Shown here: positions 1 through 7,510 of the stretch, in pieces | Layout: the number at the start of each line of letters is the position of its first letter | Numbering within the stretch: position 1 is the first letter of the stretch | Source of the DNA: an uncultured Pseudorhodobacter sp. | GTDB lineage: Bacteria; Pseudomonadota; Alphaproteobacteria; Rhodobacterales; Rhodobacteraceae | DNA: 16,791 nt | Direction of reading: 5' to 3' | Assembly: GCA_945957495.1 (NCBI GenBank) | Contig: CAMFLG010000018.1 | Span: 1 to 16,791, forward strand | Translations under genes and position numbers: made by a program | Notes under the pieces: generated by a model | The model's input: only the letters and a program-made list of their open reading frames with translations | Databases searched by the model: none | What the model was told of the DNA's origin: nothing

Positions 1-507
1 CTTCACCCCATCCAGCACCGCCACCACCGAGGGGCGCATCAGCACCGCATCGGGCAGGCCCAGCGGATCGGGGTTCACATCGGGCAGATGTTCGACCAGC
101 CGGATCATGTCATAGCCCAGATAGCCGAACAGGCCAGAGGCAATCGCGGGCATGCCCTCGGGCAGATCAACCCGGCTTTCGGCGATCAGGGCGCGCATGG
201 TGTCCAGCGGATGCCCTTGCAACGGCACAAAGGCCTGCGGGTCAAACCGCGCCTCGCGGTTGATGCGACTTTGGGTGCCGTGGCATTGCCAGATCAGATC
301 GGGTTTCATGCCGACCACCGAATAGCGGCCGCGCACCTCGCCCCCCGTCACCGATTCCAGCATGAAGGTGTCGCTGCGCGCCTCGGCCAGTTTCAGCATC
401 AGCGAAACCGGCGTGTCCAGATCGGCCGCAAGGCGGGCATAGACCAGTTGGTTTTTGCCCTGCGCCCATGCCGCCTCGAAATCTTCAAAGGAGGGAAGAA
501 GGTTCAT
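1..507 (-). CDS. trpE: Anthranilate synthase component I, N-terminal part (runs off left edge)
   Basis: TrpE converts chorismate and glutamine-derived ammonia to anthranilate, the first committed step of cytosolic tryptophan synthesis. Only the first 169 codons are present; the frame is open to base 1. The protein begins MNLLPSFEDFEAAW and continues with the family's N-terminal features: a segment ending in MLESVTG near residue 58, GRYSVVGMKPDL just after it, and FGYLGYDMIRLVEHLP near residues 130-145. The LLES-type region is where family members bind feedback tryptophan. The catalytic chorismate-binding domain lies outside the window. The ATG at 507 follows an AGGGCGGG stretch that can serve as ribosome site. 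The stop of the upstream chaperone gene is only 10 nt away, so trpE is probably co-transcribed with it and there is no room for a classical leader-peptide attenuator directly in front. Identity is confident even though the gene is partial. Confidence 0.93.
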   Translation of the reverse strand, partial: MNLLPSFEDFEAAWAQGKNQLVYARLAADLDTPVSLMLKLAEARSDTFMLESVTGGEVRGRYSVVGMKPDLIWQCHGTQSRINREARFDPQAFVPLQGHPLDTMRALIAESRVDLPEGMPAIASGLFGYLGYDMIRLVEHLPDVNPDPLGLPDAVLMRPSVVAVLDGVK

Positions 508-517
508 CGCCCGCCCT

Positions 518-2398
518 TCAGTTGTTCATGCGGGCGTTGACCGAGTTGATCGCGGTCTGATCCAACCGGATCCCAGCCTCGGCCACCAAGGCAGCGGTGA
601 AGAGCGACATCGCATCTGCCGAAATTGCCTTTGCCGCATTGACGTCAATCGCCTCGCGGGTGGCGGTGGCGTCTTCGCCTTCGGTGGGGGCCGCGGTGAT
701 GGTGTTCAGGGTGACAACACCTGCAAAGCCCGCCTCGTCAACCACGGCGGTTTCCCCCGGTTTCATGGCGAAAAGCCGGGTCAGGAAATCGTCGGGCACA
801 TTGGGCACCGAACTTTGCCGGTCGATGTTTGAGGTCGTCTCAACAATGCCAAAGCTGGCCAGCTGGGCGCCACCTGCAACGGCGGTCTTGATGGTTTCGG
901 CTTGCGCCGACAGTGCCTTGGCCAAGGCATCGGCATGGGCGGCTGCGGCGACCTTATCCTTGACCTTGTCAAAGGGCACCGGGGTTGGCGGGACGGTTGC
1001 ATCCATCTGCATGGCGATCAGCCCGCCGTCATCCAGCACGATGGCTTCGGGGAAATCCCCTTCGCCCAGCTTTTCTGCCGCGGTCTGGAAGGCGGTGTAG
1101 GCGGCAATCGCGTCGTTGTCGTCGGCACCAGCGGCATATTCGGTGGTGGCCAGCGTCATGCCCTGGTCTTTTGCCACCTCTTCCAGCGTGGCGCCCCCGG
1201 CCAGCAGGTCATCCACGGCCTCGACCTTGGCGGTGATCGCGGCGCGGGCGGCAGCCAACTGGACCTCCAGCGCGAGATCGTCGCGCACGGATTCGAACGG
1301 GGTTTCCTGTGCCGCAAGGATGGCGTTCATGCGGAACAGGGCGGGACCGATGTCAGACGGCAGCGGGCCAACCACGCCGGGTTCGGTCAGGGCAAACACT
1401 GCGTCGCCCGCGGCGCCCAGATCGGATTTCGACACGTCACCCATATCAACATCTTCCAGCGTCAACTGGCGTTCGGCAACCAGCGCCTCGAACGTCTCAC
1501 CCGCGTCCAGCCGGGCCTTGGCGGCGGCGGCATCGGCATCGGTGGCAAAGGCCAGCCGTTCGACAAGGCGTTTCTCTGGCACGACGTAATCGTTGATCTT
1601 GTCCTGATAGGTCTTTTTCAACGCCGCCTCATCCACCGGCATGTCTTTGGCGATGGTTTCGGGCAGCAGGGCCGCGTAGGTGATGCGCTTGGCCTCGGGG
1701 CGGGTGTAGCTGTCGATATGCGCGGTGTAATAGGCGTTCAGGTCTGCATCCGTGGCAGCGGGCAGGGGGGTGGTCAGATCTGCCTCGTCCAGACGCAGCA
1801 GCGAAAAGCTGCGCTCTTCGCCGACCCAGTTGGCAAGCGTGGTGGTCAGCACCGCAGGTGTGGTAAATCCGCCCGAGACGGTGCTTTGCAGGATCTGCCG
1901 GGCCATGTCGGCGCGCAGATCGGATTCAAATCCTGCCTCTGTCATGTTGTTGCGTTGCAGGGTCTGGCGGTAGGCGTCACGGTCAAAGCCGCCTGCCACG
2001 CCCTGAAACGCGGAAATGCCCGAGATTTTCGAAGCGACGGTGGCGTCGCCCACTGACAGGCCGATGCGGTCGTTTTCATTGTCGAGCGCGGTGCTGTTGA
2101 CGAGGTCTTGCAGCACCTTGCGGTCGATGCCCAGGGCCTGCGCCTGCGAAAAGCCGATCGGTTGGCCGACCTGCTGCGAGAAGGCGTTGATCTGCTGCTG
2201 CAGGGCGCGGCTGTAGCTGTCGATCGAAATTTCGCGATCCCCGACCGAACCGATGGTGCTGATGCCACCGCCAAAGTTCGTCACGCCAAAGCCGCCAAGG
2301 CCGCCGACGATCATCGCCATCAGCACCCAAGCCATGACGGAGGCGCCGCGGCGTTTCTTTTTCGGGGCTTCGTCGTCGCTTTGTGGTGCCTTGGCCAT
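518..2398 (-). CDS. ppiD: PpiD/SurA-type periplasmic folding chaperone (parvulin-like peptidyl-prolyl isomerase), membrane anchored
   Basis: This 626-residue protein fits the PpiD family: a short cytoplasmic tail, one transmembrane anchor and a large periplasmic chaperone region that helps fold exported proteins. Residues 1-18 are hydrophilic and basic (PKKKRRG), and residues 20-41 form one hydrophobic segment rich in Gly. The SurA_N-like helical part spans about 50-200 (DREISIDSYSRALQQQI). A parvulin-like region lies near 270-365, containing ETFEALVAERQ and GDVSKSDLG. In this family the isomerase domain is often degenerate, and the usual catalytic residues are not obvious here, so chaperone activity is safer to infer than enzyme activity. 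The ATG at 2398 is chosen because upstream in-frame codons encode a non-hydrophobic stretch overlapping the end of the aminotransferase gene. trpE starts 10 nt after the stop. A SurA homologue is less likely because of the membrane anchor. Confidence 0.85.
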   Translation of the reverse strand: MAKAPQSDDEAPKKKRRGASVMAWVLMAMIVGGLGGFGVTNFGGGISTIGSVGDREISIDSYSRALQQQINAFSQQVGQPIGFSQAQALGIDRKVLQDLVNSTALDNENDRIGLSVGDATVASKISGISAFQGVAGGFDRDAYRQTLQRNNMTEAGFESDLRADMARQILQSTVSGGFTTPAVLTTTLANWVGEERSFSLLRLDEADLTTPLPAATDADLNAYYTAHIDSYTRPEAKRITYAALLPETIAKDMPVDEAALKKTYQDKINDYVVPEKRLVERLAFATDADAAAAKARLDAGETFEALVAERQLTLEDVDMGDVSKSDLGAAGDAVFALTEPGVVGPLPSDIGPALFRMNAILAAQETPFESVRDDLALEVQLAAARAAITAKVEAVDDLLAGGATLEEVAKDQGMTLATTEYAAGADDNDAIAAYTAFQTAAEKLGEGDFPEAIVLDDGGLIAMQMDATVPPTPVPFDKVKDKVAAAAHADALAKALSAQAETIKTAVAGGAQLASFGIVETTSNIDRQSSVPNVPDDFLTRLFAMKPGETAVVDEAGFAGVVTLNTITAAPTEGEDATATREAIDVNAAKAISADAMSLFTAALVAEAGIRLDQTAINSVNARMNN

Positions 2399-2430
2399 GG
2401 GTCTGCCTGTCAAAACTGCATTCGCCCGCC

Positions 2431-2459
2431 TGTCTATGCGGTTGCAGCCAAGGGGGCAA
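2431..2459 (-). promoter_or_regulatory. Possible sigma-70-type promoter for ppiD-trpE
   Basis: Read on the minus strand, TTGCCC is followed after 17 nt by TAGACA, about 30 nt upstream of the chaperone start codon. It lies in the 76-nt gap after the aminotransferase gene, the largest gap in this block. Match to consensus is modest. Confidence 0.3.
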
Positions 2460-2474
2460 GATGGGCTGGCAGCC

Positions 2475-3629
2475 TCAGGCGCGGAAGGCGGCCAGACGGC
2501 GGAACATTTCGGTGATACCCGCCGCATCGACATTGGCAAAGGCGATGCGGATCTGGCGTTTGCCGTCGGGCGAGCCTTCGGGCTGGAACATCGTGCCGGG
2601 CAGCATCAACAGACCCGCCTCGGCCACAAGGCGTTTGCACAAGACATCCGAGGCGATGTCGAACGGATGTTCGACATAGGCGAAATAGGCGCCGCAGCCC
2701 AACAGCTTCCATCCCGGCAGGGCATGAAAGCCGCCAACCATCGCCGCGCGGCGGGCCAGGATTTCATCCCGTTCGCCCGCAACCCATTGCGAAAGGTTCT
2801 GCATCCCCCAAAGCGCCCCGATCTGACCCAGTTGCGACGGGCAGATGGCAACGGTGTCGAGGAATTTCTCGACCTCTGCCAGACGAGTTTCCGAGGCGAC
2901 GATGGAGCCGACCCGATGGCCGGTCAAACGGTAGGCTTTGGAAAAGCTGTAGAGTTGAATAAGCGTGTCCGCCCAATCAGGATCGGTGAACAACTCATGC
3001 GGGCGGCCAGAGCGGCTGTCGAAATCGCGGTAGGTTTCGTCAACGATCAGGGCAAGCCCATGCGCCCGCGCCAGATCGCGGAACGCGGCAAGGGTTTCGC
3101 TTGGGTATTCCGCGCCGCCGGGGTTGTTCGGCGACACCAGCACAATCGCCCGGGTGCGCGGGGTGATCAGGGTGGCGGCTACCGCAGCCACTGGAATCAA
3201 GCCCTCGCCTGCGGGCAGGGGCACGGCTGTCACGCCTTGCATATCCAGCCACATCTTGTGGTTGAAATACCACGGTGTCGGCAGAATCACCTCGTCCCCC
3301 GCGCCCGCAAGCGTGGACATGACGGCGCAAAAAGCCTGATTGCAGCCTTGGGTGATGGCGATCTGCGCAGGCGCAATCGTGCCGCCATAATTGGCCGACC
3401 ATTGGCTGGCGATTTCGGCGCGCAAGGCGGGCAGGCCCAGCACGGGGCCGTAAAGATGGGCGTCGGGGTTGTTCAGCGCGGCATCGGCCAGCGCCTGACG
3501 CAGGCCCAGCGGCGGGCTTTCCACCGGCGCGGCCTGACTGACGTTGATCAGTGGGCGTTCGGGCGGGAACGTGACCCCCAACAGCCAGCGCCGCGCCTCC
3601 ATCACCGGCGGGGCAACGGTTGCGGCCAT
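2475..3629 (-). CDS. PLP-dependent class I/II aminotransferase
   Basis: This 384-residue enzyme has the aspartate-aminotransferase fold-type I signature and should transfer amino groups between an amino acid and a 2-oxo acid in the cytoplasm. Visible landmarks are YGPVLGLPALR near 60-70, the SPNNPGG turn at 166-172, D197 and Y200 in the VDETYRDF segment that contacts the cofactor, the Schiff-base lysine K231 in SFSKAYRLTGHRVG, and the substrate carboxylate-binding arginine R361 in RQIRIAFAN. Length is normal for the family. The substrate cannot be told from sequence alone; many such genes are annotated simply as aminotransferase. The ATG at 3629 lacks a clear ribosome site, and M10 (MEARRW) is an alternative start. 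The gene follows the DUF2127 gene by 27 nt. The amino acid theme of neighbouring trpE may be coincidental. Confidence 0.88.
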   Translation of the reverse strand: MAATVAPPVMEARRWLLGVTFPPERPLINVSQAAPVESPPLGLRQALADAALNNPDAHLYGPVLGLPALRAEIASQWSANYGGTIAPAQIAITQGCNQAFCAVMSTLAGAGDEVILPTPWYFNHKMWLDMQGVTAVPLPAGEGLIPVAAVAATLITPRTRAIVLVSPNNPGGAEYPSETLAAFRDLARAHGLALIVDETYRDFDSRSGRPHELFTDPDWADTLIQLYSFSKAYRLTGHRVGSIVASETRLAEVEKFLDTVAICPSQLGQIGALWGMQNLSQWVAGERDEILARRAAMVGGFHALPGWKLLGCGAYFAYVEHPFDIASDVLCKRLVAEAGLLMLPGTMFQPEGSPDGKRQIRIAFANVDAAGITEMFRRLAAFRA

Positions 3630-3656
3630 CGCGGGTTTATGGGGCTGGGCATTCGG

Positions 3657-4190
3657 TCAGGCTCCATCAGGGCGCGCGGGGGCTGCCAGTGGCAAACGGT
3701 CGGCCTTGCGGGCCTTGAGGGTTTTGTATTCATGCCCGATCAGGATGATCATGAACAGATCGAAGAACGCCAGCAGCAGCAGGATGGGCGAGCCGGTGTG
3801 AACGAATTCCCCCAGTTGATACACGACAAAGCCGCTTAGAACCACCATTGCCGCCGGATAGGCCCAAAGTACGCGCGCCCACAGCATGATCACCATGGTC
3901 AGTTTCAGCCCGCCATGAAACAGCAGATACCAGCCGTAGAAATGCTGCGTTGAAAAGGGGAATTGTTCCACCGCGCGCTGCGTCCAGGCGGCCATGGTAT
4001 CGCCCGGCTGATCGGTGATTTCGTAATGCGTCAGCCAATAGATCAGCCGCGCCACCATCGGATTGGGCGCCAGAAGCAATCCCAGACCTGCAAGGGTCTC
4101 GGCCGCGCAAAGCAATCCCTTGATCATGAGGCTCATTTCGAACAGCCAGTGCCAAAGCCTGGCCGGCGTGAGCCTTTGGAGCGCTTTCAT
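3657..4190 (-). CDS. DUF2127 family integral membrane protein
   Basis: This 177-residue protein of unknown function resembles the DUF2127 membrane family. Hydrophobic segments are visible near residues 18-40, 83-103, 107-128 and 134-152, with a basic C-terminal tail (HEYKTLKARKADR) likely in the cytoplasm. Typical family traits are the N-terminal MSLMIKGLLCAAETLAGLGLL stretch, HFYGWYLLFHGGLKL near 83-97, and the VYQLGEFVHTGSPILL stretch near 123-138. The ATG at 4190 is preceded by AGGA at a suitable distance. It lies 15 nt after gpt and 27 nt before the aminotransferase gene, so it is probably part of the same transcript. Nothing in the sequence reveals a substrate or partner. The family assignment rests on recognition rather than a search. 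Confidence 0.8.
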   Translation of the reverse strand: MKALQRLTPARLWHWLFEMSLMIKGLLCAAETLAGLGLLLAPNPMVARLIYWLTHYEITDQPGDTMAAWTQRAVEQFPFSTQHFYGWYLLFHGGLKLTMVIMLWARVLWAYPAAMVVLSGFVVYQLGEFVHTGSPILLLLAFFDLFMIILIGHEYKTLKARKADRLPLAAPARPDGA

Positions 4191-4205
4191 CTGGTCCTGT
4201 CGGGT

Positions 4206-4724
4206 TCAGTCCTGTCCGCGGAACGGCTGTACATATTGCAGCGCCATATCCCACGGGAAGAATATCCATGTGTCCTGTGACACTTCGGTGATATAGCTAT
4301 CGACCATCGGTTTGCCAGAGGGCTTGGCATATACTGTGGCAAAATGCGCCTTGGGATACAGCCTGCGCACAAGTTCCAGAGTCTTGCCGCTGTCAACCAG
4401 ATCATCGACGATCAGAATGCCCTCGCCATCGCCCATCAGGTCTGCCTGCGGGCTTTTGATGACCTGCGCTTCGCTTCGCTGATCGGCTGCGCCGCCGCCC
4501 ATGTGGTAAGATTTCACCGAGATGGTATCAACGACCCGGATGTCCAGTTCGCGGCTGACGATCATCGCGGGCACCAGACCGCCCCGGGTGATGCCGACCA
4601 CGGCACGCCATTGCCCGTTGTCCGGCCCTTTGCCGTCCAGCCGCCAGGCCAAGGCCCGGGCATCGCGGTGAATCTGGTCCCAACTGACGTGGAAGCCTTT
4701 TTCGTGGGGCAGGCGGTCGTTCAT
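4206..4724 (-). CDS. gpt: Xanthine phosphoribosyltransferase (purine salvage)
   Basis: The enzyme joins xanthine or guanine to PRPP, giving XMP or GMP, in cytosolic or membrane-associated purine salvage. The 172-residue length is close to the E. coli Gpt size. The PRPP-binding motif is clear at about 104-115 (LIVDDLVDSGKT). An N-terminal GITRGGLVPA loop (44-53) handles pyrophosphate, and the DTWIFFPWDM segment (151-160) matches the base-recognition region of the bacterial XGPRT subgroup rather than hypoxanthine enzymes. The DTISVKSYHMGG stretch (66-77) is the flexible loop. The ATG at 4724 is preceded by TGAGGAG, where the stop of the exporter gene forms part of the ribosome site; the gap is 10 nt. 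This suggests translational linkage with lysE and fabI upstream. Confidence 0.93.
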   Translation of the reverse strand: MNDRLPHEKGFHVSWDQIHRDARALAWRLDGKGPDNGQWRAVVGITRGGLVPAMIVSRELDIRVVDTISVKSYHMGGGAADQRSEAQVIKSPQADLMGDGEGILIVDDLVDSGKTLELVRRLYPKAHFATVYAKPSGKPMVDSYITEVSQDTWIFFPWDMALQYVQPFRGQD

Positions 4725-4734
4725 GGCGGGCTCC

Positions 4735-5349
4735 TCAGGTGGCGGCGATCTTCAGCCCCAAGAGGGCCAGAAGCCCACCAAAGCTGCGGTCGATGATGGA
4801 TTTCAGGCTGATATAGGCGGCTTTGGACCGCTGAAACGAGAAGATGCGGGCGACGATGGTGTTCCAGATCGTCTCATTCAGGAAAACCACGGTCAGCAGC
4901 GCCGCGATGACCCAAGCCGGGGTGCCCTGCGGCACGGTGCCGACGAAGATCGCCGAGAACAGCACGGCGGGTTTTGGGTTGGCGAGTTGGGTGTAAAGAC
5001 CCAGGCGAAAGGCCGACAGGGCAGAGCGCGGCGGCCGCCCGGTTTCCGCCATGTCCAACGGCTGATCTGCGTCCCGCCACATGCTCCATGCCATGTGAAT
5101 CAGGTAAAGCCCCCCGGCGATTTTCAGCGCCCACAACAGGGCCGGGGCGGCCTGAAACACGATGGCCAGTCCGAACAGCGCCGCCGAGGCCCAGATCACC
5201 CCGCCCACACCGATGCCCATGGCCAGAAAGGCCCCGGTGCGCATGCCTTCCGTGACCCCGGTGCGGGCCGACATCAGCACGGCAGGGCCGGGGCTGATCG
5301 CGGCCATCAGGTGCAGCAGGGCAACGGCAAGGAAGGCGGCCAGTGTCAT
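4735..5349 (-). CDS. LysE/RhtB family amino acid exporter
   Basis: This 204-residue inner-membrane protein belongs to the LysE translocator superfamily, which exports amino acids or related small molecules. The family signature SPGPAVL is at 19-25, and the second conserved loop, YTQLANPKPAVLF, is near 119-131. About five to six hydrophobic segments are visible (about 2-24, 38-66, 68-90, 123-139, 145-165, 187-203), as expected. The substrate cannot be read from the sequence. The start codon at 5349 overlaps the fabI stop in an ATGA, so the two genes are probably translationally coupled. gpt follows after 10 nt. There is no adjacent LysR-type regulator, which is common for substrate-inducible members, so expression may simply follow fabI. 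Confidence 0.9.
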   Translation of the reverse strand: MTLAAFLAVALLHLMAAISPGPAVLMSARTGVTEGMRTGAFLAMGIGVGGVIWASAALFGLAIVFQAAPALLWALKIAGGLYLIHMAWSMWRDADQPLDMAETGRPPRSALSAFRLGLYTQLANPKPAVLFSAIFVGTVPQGTPAWVIAALLTVVFLNETIWNTIVARIFSFQRSKAAYISLKSIIDRSFGGLLALLGLKIAAT

Positions 5350-6167
5350 TCCTTGCGGCCCGTGACCACGTCGATATCGGGGGCATCAACGGCCTTCATG
5401 CCGACAACGTGATAACCCGCATCGACGTGCAGATTCTCGCCCGTGGTGCCCGATCCAAGATCCGACAGCAGATACAGTGCGGCCTTGCCGACCTCTTCCT
5501 GCGTGACATTGCGGCGCAGGGGCGAGTTCAGCTCGTTCCATTTCATGATATAGCGGAAATCGCCGATCCCCGATGCCGCCAGCGTTTTGATCGGCCCGGC
5601 CGAGATGGCGTTGACGCGGATGCCATCTTTGCCAAGGTCTTCGGCAAGGTATTTCACGCTCGCCTCCAGCCCGGCCTTGGCCACGCCCATGACGTTGTAA
5701 TGCGGCATGACCTTTTCGGCACCGTAATAGGTCAGCGTCAGCAGGCTGCCGCCGTCGTTCATCATCGCGCAGGCGCGCTGGCAGACGGCGGTGAAGGAAT
5801 AGACCGAAATATCCATCGTCATCAGGAAGTTGGCGCGGCTGGTATCGACATAGCGGCCACGCAATTCGTTCTTGTCGGAAAAGCCGATGGCGTGAACCAC
5901 GAAGTCGATCTTGCCCCACAGCTGCGCCAGATGGGCAAACAGCGCGTCAATCGACTCTTCGTTCGACACGTCACATTCGACGAATTCCGACATGCCGATC
6001 GAGGCGGCCAGAGGTTCGACACGCTTTTTCAGCGCCTCGCCCTGATATGAAAACGCGATCTCTGCACCCTGCGCCGCAATCGCCTGTGCAATGCCCCAGG
6101 CGATTGATTTGTCATTGGCCAGCCCCATGATGAGGCCGCGCTTTCCTGCCATAAGTCCGGTTGACAT
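5346..6167 (-). CDS. fabI: Enoyl-[acyl-carrier-protein] reductase, FabI type
   Basis: FabI reduces trans-2-enoyl-ACP with NAD(P)H in the last step of each cycle of type II fatty acid synthesis. The protein is 273 residues. The divergent SDR cofactor loop GLANDKSIAWGIA is at 15-27, AIGFSDKNELRGRY at 93-106, and the catalytic set Y147, Y157 and K164 (Y-x6-K) sits one residue on from the E. coli numbering. The C-terminal GENLHVDAGYHVVGM (243-257) is typical. The ATG at 6167 is preceded by GGGGAAG on the minus strand and gives an N-terminus MSTGLMAGKRGLI; M6 is a possible alternative. The long open frame upstream of it is not coding. The gene is divergent from pdxH and leads the minus-strand block. 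Confidence 0.96.
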   Translation of the reverse strand: MSTGLMAGKRGLIMGLANDKSIAWGIAQAIAAQGAEIAFSYQGEALKKRVEPLAASIGMSEFVECDVSNEESIDALFAHLAQLWGKIDFVVHAIGFSDKNELRGRYVDTSRANFLMTMDISVYSFTAVCQRACAMMNDGGSLLTLTYYGAEKVMPHYNVMGVAKAGLEASVKYLAEDLGKDGIRVNAISAGPIKTLAASGIGDFRYIMKWNELNSPLRRNVTQEEVGKAALYLLSDLGSGTTGENLHVDAGYHVVGMKAVDAPDIDVVTGRKE

Positions 6168-6203
6168 TCGGTCTTCCCCGTCCACCCTATTTCCTGAGGA
6201 AGC

Positions 6204-6232
6204 TGTGTAGGCGAAAGGTTGGCCTGCATCAA
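6204..6232 (-). promoter_or_regulatory. Candidate fabI promoter
   Basis: On the minus strand TTGATG and TACACA are separated by exactly 17 nt, with the predicted transcript starting about 30 nt before the fabI ATG. It lies in the 96-nt divergent fabI-pdxH gap. No equally good plus-strand promoter for pdxH was found there. Confidence 0.4.
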
Positions 6233-6263
6233 GGGCGCGGCGTGGGCCGCAGGGAAGGACAAG

Positions 6264-6866
6264 ATGGACAGAACCGGAATTTTCGCAGGTGAAGATCCTT
6301 TTGCAATCGCGCGCGGCTGGTTGGCCGAGGCCGAGGCAAGCGAAATCAACGACCCCAACGCGATTGCCCTGGCAACGGTGGACAGCGACGGGTTGCCGAA
6401 TGTGCGAATGGTTTTGCTGAAAGAGATCGAGGCGAATGCCTTCGTGTTCTACACCAACTATGGATCGAAGAAGGGCCGCGAGCTGGAGGTTTCGGGCAAG
6501 GCGGCGTTCGTGATGCACTGGAAGTCGCTGCGGCGGCAGATCAGGGTGCGCGGGTTGGTCAGCCGCGAAGAGGGGCCACTGGCCGACGCCTACTATGCCT
6601 CGCGCAGTCTGAAGTCGCGGTTGGGCGCCTGGGCCAGCCAGCAATCCGAACCCTTGTCCTCGCGCACGGCGCTGATGGCGGAGGTTGCAAAAGTGACCGC
6701 AAAGCACGGCCCGAACCCAAAGCGACCGCCGTTTTGGGGCGGCTTCCGACTACTCCCTTTGGAGATGGAGTTTTGGGCTGATGGCGCCTTCCGGTTGCAC
6801 GATAGATTCCACTGGAATCGTCAAGACATTGATAGTGAATGGAAAATTGACAGACTGAACCCCTGA
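6264..6866 (+). CDS. pdxH: Pyridoxamine/pyridoxine 5'-phosphate oxidase
   Basis: PdxH uses FMN and oxygen to oxidise PNP or PMP to pyridoxal 5'-phosphate in the cytoplasm. The 200-residue protein contains the FMN-binding set RMVLLKE (48-54), FYTNYGSKKGREL (62-74) and MHWKSLRRQIRVRG (84-97), the WASQQSEPLSSR segment (123-134), and the C-terminal dimer/active-site motif WGGFRLLPLEMEFW followed by RLHDRFHW (177-184) and the usual RLNP end. The start at 6264 is chosen because an AGGGAAGGA ribosome site lies 4-5 nt upstream and the N-terminus then matches family length. PLP from this enzyme would serve the aminotransferase and Kbl encoded nearby, though PLP is needed generally. The 3' end of the gene is slightly more AT-rich than the rest. 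Confidence 0.96.
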   Translation: MDRTGIFAGEDPFAIARGWLAEAEASEINDPNAIALATVDSDGLPNVRMVLLKEIEANAFVFYTNYGSKKGRELEVSGKAAFVMHWKSLRRQIRVRGLVSREEGPLADAYYASRSLKSRLGAWASQQSEPLSSRTALMAEVAKVTAKHGPNPKRPPFWGGFRLLPLEMEFWADGAFRLHDRFHWNRQDIDSEWKIDRLNP

Positions 6867-6885
6867 ATTTCACGAAGCGTGAAAT
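6867..6885 (+). repeat. Hairpin just after pdxH
   Basis: ATTTCACG and CGTGAAAT form an 8-bp perfect stem with a 3-nt loop, starting at the base after the pdxH stop. No T-run follows, so it is not a standard intrinsic terminator. It could stabilise the pdxH mRNA 3' end or belong to the leader of the cold-shock-domain gene. Confidence 0.6.
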
Positions 6886-6906
6886 GACGGTCTGATTGTG
6901 CCCGTT

Positions 6907-6936
6907 AGAAATCCACTTGCAACCGGGTGGATTTCT
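6907..6936 (+). repeat. 10-bp inverted repeat in the leader of the cold-shock-domain gene
   Basis: AGAAATCCAC pairs perfectly with GTGGATTTCT around a 10-nt loop, ending 47 nt before the start codon of the two-CSD gene. It may be an RNA structure in the 5' leader or a regulator site. No T-run follows. Confidence 0.6.
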
Positions 6937-6982
6937 CCGCAATGACTGTGGCGCGGGCGCAGACTGGGACAAGAACAAGAAA

Positions 6983-7510
6983 ATGAATGATGAAGAACTG
7001 GAGCTGAAGTTGCTCCATGGCCGCGTGAAGTGGTTTGATCCGGCCAAGGGCTTTGGGTTTGTGGTCGCGGAAGGCGAGCCTTCCGATATCCTGCTGCATG
7101 CCAATGTCTTGCGGAACTATGGCCAAAGCTCGGTTGCAGACGGTGCCGAAATCACCGTTCGGGCGCAGATGACGCAGCGTGGCATTCAGGCTGTGGAAGT
7201 GATCAAGATAGAGCCGCCTGTCGGCGTTGCAGTGGTGCTGCAGGACGAAAGTGAATTGGCGACCCCGGATGAGATCGCCGCCCTTCCGTTGGAACCTGCG
7301 CGGGTGAAATGGTTCGACAAGGGCAAGGGCTTTGGATTTGCCAATGTGTTCGGCCGGCCTGAAGACGTGTTCGTACATATTGAGGTCTTGCGTCATTCCG
7401 GCTTTGCTGATCTGCAATCCGGGGAAGCGGTGTGCCTGAAGATCGTTGAGGGCAAGCGCGGGCGTATGGCGGTGCAGGTGTTGTCATGGGAAACGTCGGT
7501 TCGGGGCTGA
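6983..7510 (+). CDS. Protein with two cold-shock domains (CspA-like tandem)
   Basis: The 175-residue protein carries two cold-shock domains, which bind single-stranded RNA or DNA and in this family are thought to act as RNA chaperones. Domain 1 spans about 12-76, with RNP1 KGFGFV (22-27) and an RNP2-like DILLHANVL (35-43). Domain 2 spans about 106-168, with WFDKGKGFGFAN (110-121) and VFVHIEV (129-135). A 30-residue acidic linker joins them. Tandem CSD proteins of this size are usual in Alphaproteobacteria. The ATG at 6983 gives a start just ahead of domain 1; an earlier in-frame codon at 6896 would add 29 residues encoded by the inverted-repeat region and is rejected. Its last 25 nt overlap the DUF192 gene. 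Cold induction is not shown by the sequence; the leader hairpins are only suggestive. Confidence 0.92.
   Translation: MNDEELELKLLHGRVKWFDPAKGFGFVVAEGEPSDILLHANVLRNYGQSSVADGAEITVRAQMTQRGIQAVEVIKIEPPVGVAVVLQDESELATPDEIAALPLEPARVKWFDKGKGFGFANVFGRPEDVFVHIEVLRHSGFADLQSGEAVCLKIVEGKRGRMAVQVLSWETSVRG

Noticed and set aside
902..2056. A 384-codon plus-strand frame opposite the chaperone gene
   Set aside because: Gly/His/Gln-rich shadow of high-GC coding sequence with no recognisable motif. The minus-strand gene has a clear anchor and chaperone region.
2253..3839. A 528-codon plus-strand frame across the aminotransferase and neighbours
   Set aside because: It crosses three genes on the other strand and has Arg/Gly/Gln-rich shadow composition. 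No family was recognised.
6168..6707. Upstream extension of the fabI frame
   Set aside because: The extension lies opposite pdxH and lacks family similarity; a ribosome site precedes the ATG at 6167.
6847..6875. TTGACA near the end of pdxH as a promoter for the cold-shock-domain gene
   Set aside because: No acceptable -10 hexamer occurs at 16-18 nt; the best is TCACGA, which lies inside a hairpin.
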